Position numbers and translations under genes: made by a program
Assembly: GCA_043760535.1 (NCBI GenBank)
Contig: JAYUOV010000119.1
Span: forward strand, 1 to 15,263
Direction: 5' to 3'
Origin: JAZKFT01 sp043760535
Lineage (GTDB): Bacteria; Bacteroidota; Bacteroidia; Chitinophagales; Chitinophagaceae
Length of the DNA stretch: 15,263 nt
Shown: piece after piece, positions 13,872-15,263 of the stretch
Layout: each line of letters opens with the position of its first letter
How positions within the stretch are numbered: the first letter of the stretch is position 1
The notes under the pieces: generated by a model
The model's input: the letters and a program-made list of their open reading frames with translations, nothing else
Database searches by the model: none
What the model was told of the DNA's origin: nothing

Positions 13872-15263
13872 CTACCAGCTTGCCAGCAATTCCTGTAAAT
13901 CAGCCTCTGTTTTAATCACTACTTCCCTCACCTTACTGCCAAGGTTGGGGCCTACTACACCGGCTTGTTCCAATTGGTCCATCAGGCGGCCGGCACGGTT
14001 GTAGCCAAGTTTCATGCGGCGTTGTATCAGCGATGTGGAGCCGCTTTGGTTTTGTACTATCAGCCTGGCTGCTTCTTCAAACAATGGATCTTTATCACTC
14101 AGGTCAAAGTCTTTGGCTTCCTTGTCTTTTTCATCCACATATTCTGGCAGTAAAAAGGCATCGGGGTAGCCACGTTGTTGGCCTATATAATCGCATACGC
14201 CTTCTACTTCAGGTGTATCTACAAAGGCACATTGCAGGCGGGTTATTTCGCCGTTGTAGCTTATCAGCATATCGCCTTTACCAATCAGTTGTTCGGCGCC
14301 ACCAGCATCCAGAATGGTGCGGCTATCTATTTTAGAAGAAACTTTAAAGGCTATACGTGCCGGAAAGTTCGCCTTAATGGTTCCTGTAATAATATTTACC
14401 GACGGCCTTTGCGTAGCAATAATTAAGTGGATACCCACAGCACGGGCTAACTGTGCCAAACGGGCTATTGGCATTTCCACTTCCTTGCCTGCGGTCATAA
14501 TAAGGTCGGCAAACTCATCTATAACCAGCACAATAAAGGGCAGGTATTCGTGCCCTTTTTGCGGGTTCAGTCGGCGGGCAGCAAACTTTTCGTTGTACTC
14601 TTTTATGTTACGTGTACCGGCTTCTTTCAGCATATCGTAGCGGCGATCCATTTCTATGCAAAGTGCATTAAGGGTGTACACCACTTTTTTGGTATCAGTA
14701 ATAATGGGTTCTTCTTCGCCGGGCAGTTTAGCCAAAAAGTGTTTTTCTATAACCCTGTAAATACTTAGCTCCACCTTTTTGGGATCTATTAAAACAAACT
14801 TGAGCTGCGATGGATGTTTTTTATACAACAGCGAAATAAGTATGGCATTTAACCCAACCGATTTACCCTGCCCGGTAGCACCTGCCATAAGCAAGTGGGG
14901 CATGGTGGTAAGATCTACGATAAAGTTTTCGTTGTCTATTTTTTTACCAATGGCAATGGGTAAAGCATAGGTGTTTCGCTGAAATTTATCGCTACTCAAC
15001 AAGGTTTTCATGCTCACCACCGATTTTTTGTGGTTGGGTACTTCTATACCAATGGTTCCCTTGCCGGGTATAGGTGCTATAATACGGATGCCGAGTGCAG
15101 AGAGGCTGAGTGCAATATCATCCTCCAGGTTTTTAATACGGCTGATGCGAACACCGGCGGCAGGTACTATTTCGTATAGGGTTACGGTTGGGCCTACGGT
15201 AGCCGAAATGCGCTGTATGGCTATATCGTAGTTTTTTAAGGTGTTGATGATCTGGTTTTTGTT
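13872..15263 (-). CDS. ftsK: FtsK/SpoIIIE DNA translocase, C-terminal 463 residues
   Basis: The frame is open from the stop at 13872-13874 to the window edge, so the N-terminal membrane domain and linker lie outside. FtsK is the septal motor that pumps chromosome termini and activates XerCD at dif. Visible parts, numbered from the edge: the alpha domain (QRISATVGPTVTLYEIVPAA, 18-37; APIPGKGTIGIEVPN), the Walker A GATGQGKSV, Walker B with FIVLVIDEFADL, IIATQRPSVNIITG, and the C-terminal gamma winged helix (SLIQRRMKLGYNRAGRLMDQ, then LEQAGVVGP) that reads the KOPS-like polarity sequences. Everything seen looks intact. A GTG at 15020 lies inside the alpha domain and is not a true start. Confidence 0.96.
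   Translation of the reverse strand, partial: NKNQIINTLKNYDIAIQRISATVGPTVTLYEIVPAAGVRISRIKNLEDDIALSLSALGIRIIAPIPGKGTIGIEVPNHKKSVVSMKTLLSSDKFQRNTYALPIAIGKKIDNENFIVDLTTMPHLLMAGATGQGKSVGLNAILISLLYKKHPSQLKFVLIDPKKVELSIYRVIEKHFLAKLPGEEEPIITDTKKVVYTLNALCIEMDRRYDMLKEAGTRNIKEYNEKFAARRLNPQKGHEYLPFIVLVIDEFADLIMTAGKEVEMPIARLAQLARAVGIHLIIATQRPSVNIITGTIKANFPARIAFKVSSKIDSRTILDAGGAEQLIGKGDMLISYNGEITRLQCAFVDTPEVEGVCDYIGQQRGYPDAFLLPEYVDEKDKEAKDFDLSDKDPLFEEAARLIVQNQSGSTSLIQRRMKLGYNRAGRLMDQLEQAGVVGPNLGSKVREVVIKTEADLQELLASW

Noticed and set aside
14314..14640. Open frames on the + strand opposite ftsK
   Set aside because: They are antisense shadows of a clear FtsK frame with Walker A and B motifs, and their translations have no domain signature.

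Overview
The window looks like chromosomal DNA of a Bacteroidota bacterium, probably of the Chitinophagia/Sphingobacteriia type. This rests on a 1,130-residue DUF2723 membrane protein, FtsK and RluD of the form usual in that phylum, starts without a clear Shine-Dalgarno sequence, and AT-rich spacers. The assignment is my reading of familiar protein families; no database was searched.

Layout: (1) 1-1329 is a small accessory block. It holds the tail of an unrecognised + strand gene, a membrane-anchored DUF4258 protein, and on the - strand a nucleotidyltransferase that overlaps a 67-residue protein by 4 bp. (2) 1627-5019 encodes the DUF2723 glycosyltransferase-like membrane protein, ended by a strong hairpin terminator. 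(3) 5075-5690 is a gene-free stretch with several palindromes. (4) 5691-12037, - strand, is a type I restriction-modification operon of EcoR124I (type IC) style, in the order hsdM, hsdS, a REP-associated tyrosine transposase (RAYT), hsdR. (5) 12038-12523 is gene-free and repeat-rich. (6) 12524-15263, - strand, is housekeeping: rluD (23S rRNA pseudouridine synthase) and the C-terminal 463 residues of FtsK.

The most interesting part is the restriction-modification island. It is bracketed by two direct copies, about 6.6 kb apart, of a long imperfect hairpin whose arms are identical in the two copies while the loops differ. Inside the operon a RAYT gene sits between hsdS and hsdR, and its stop codon overlaps the apparent hsdR start by 8 nt. 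Two identical 29-bp palindromes that begin with GTAG, as REP elements recognised by RAYTs do, accompany it: one lies between hsdS and RAYT, and the other lies inside the RAYT coding sequence, where it is translated in frame. The hsdR gene is broken near its N-terminus by a +1 shift at an AAAA run, so as written the restriction subunit would lack about 79 N-terminal residues while modification (HsdM plus HsdS) looks intact.

Together this suggests a laterally acquired, possibly cassette-like defence module, inserted between core genes at or with a repeated hairpin element and colonised by a REP/RAYT system.
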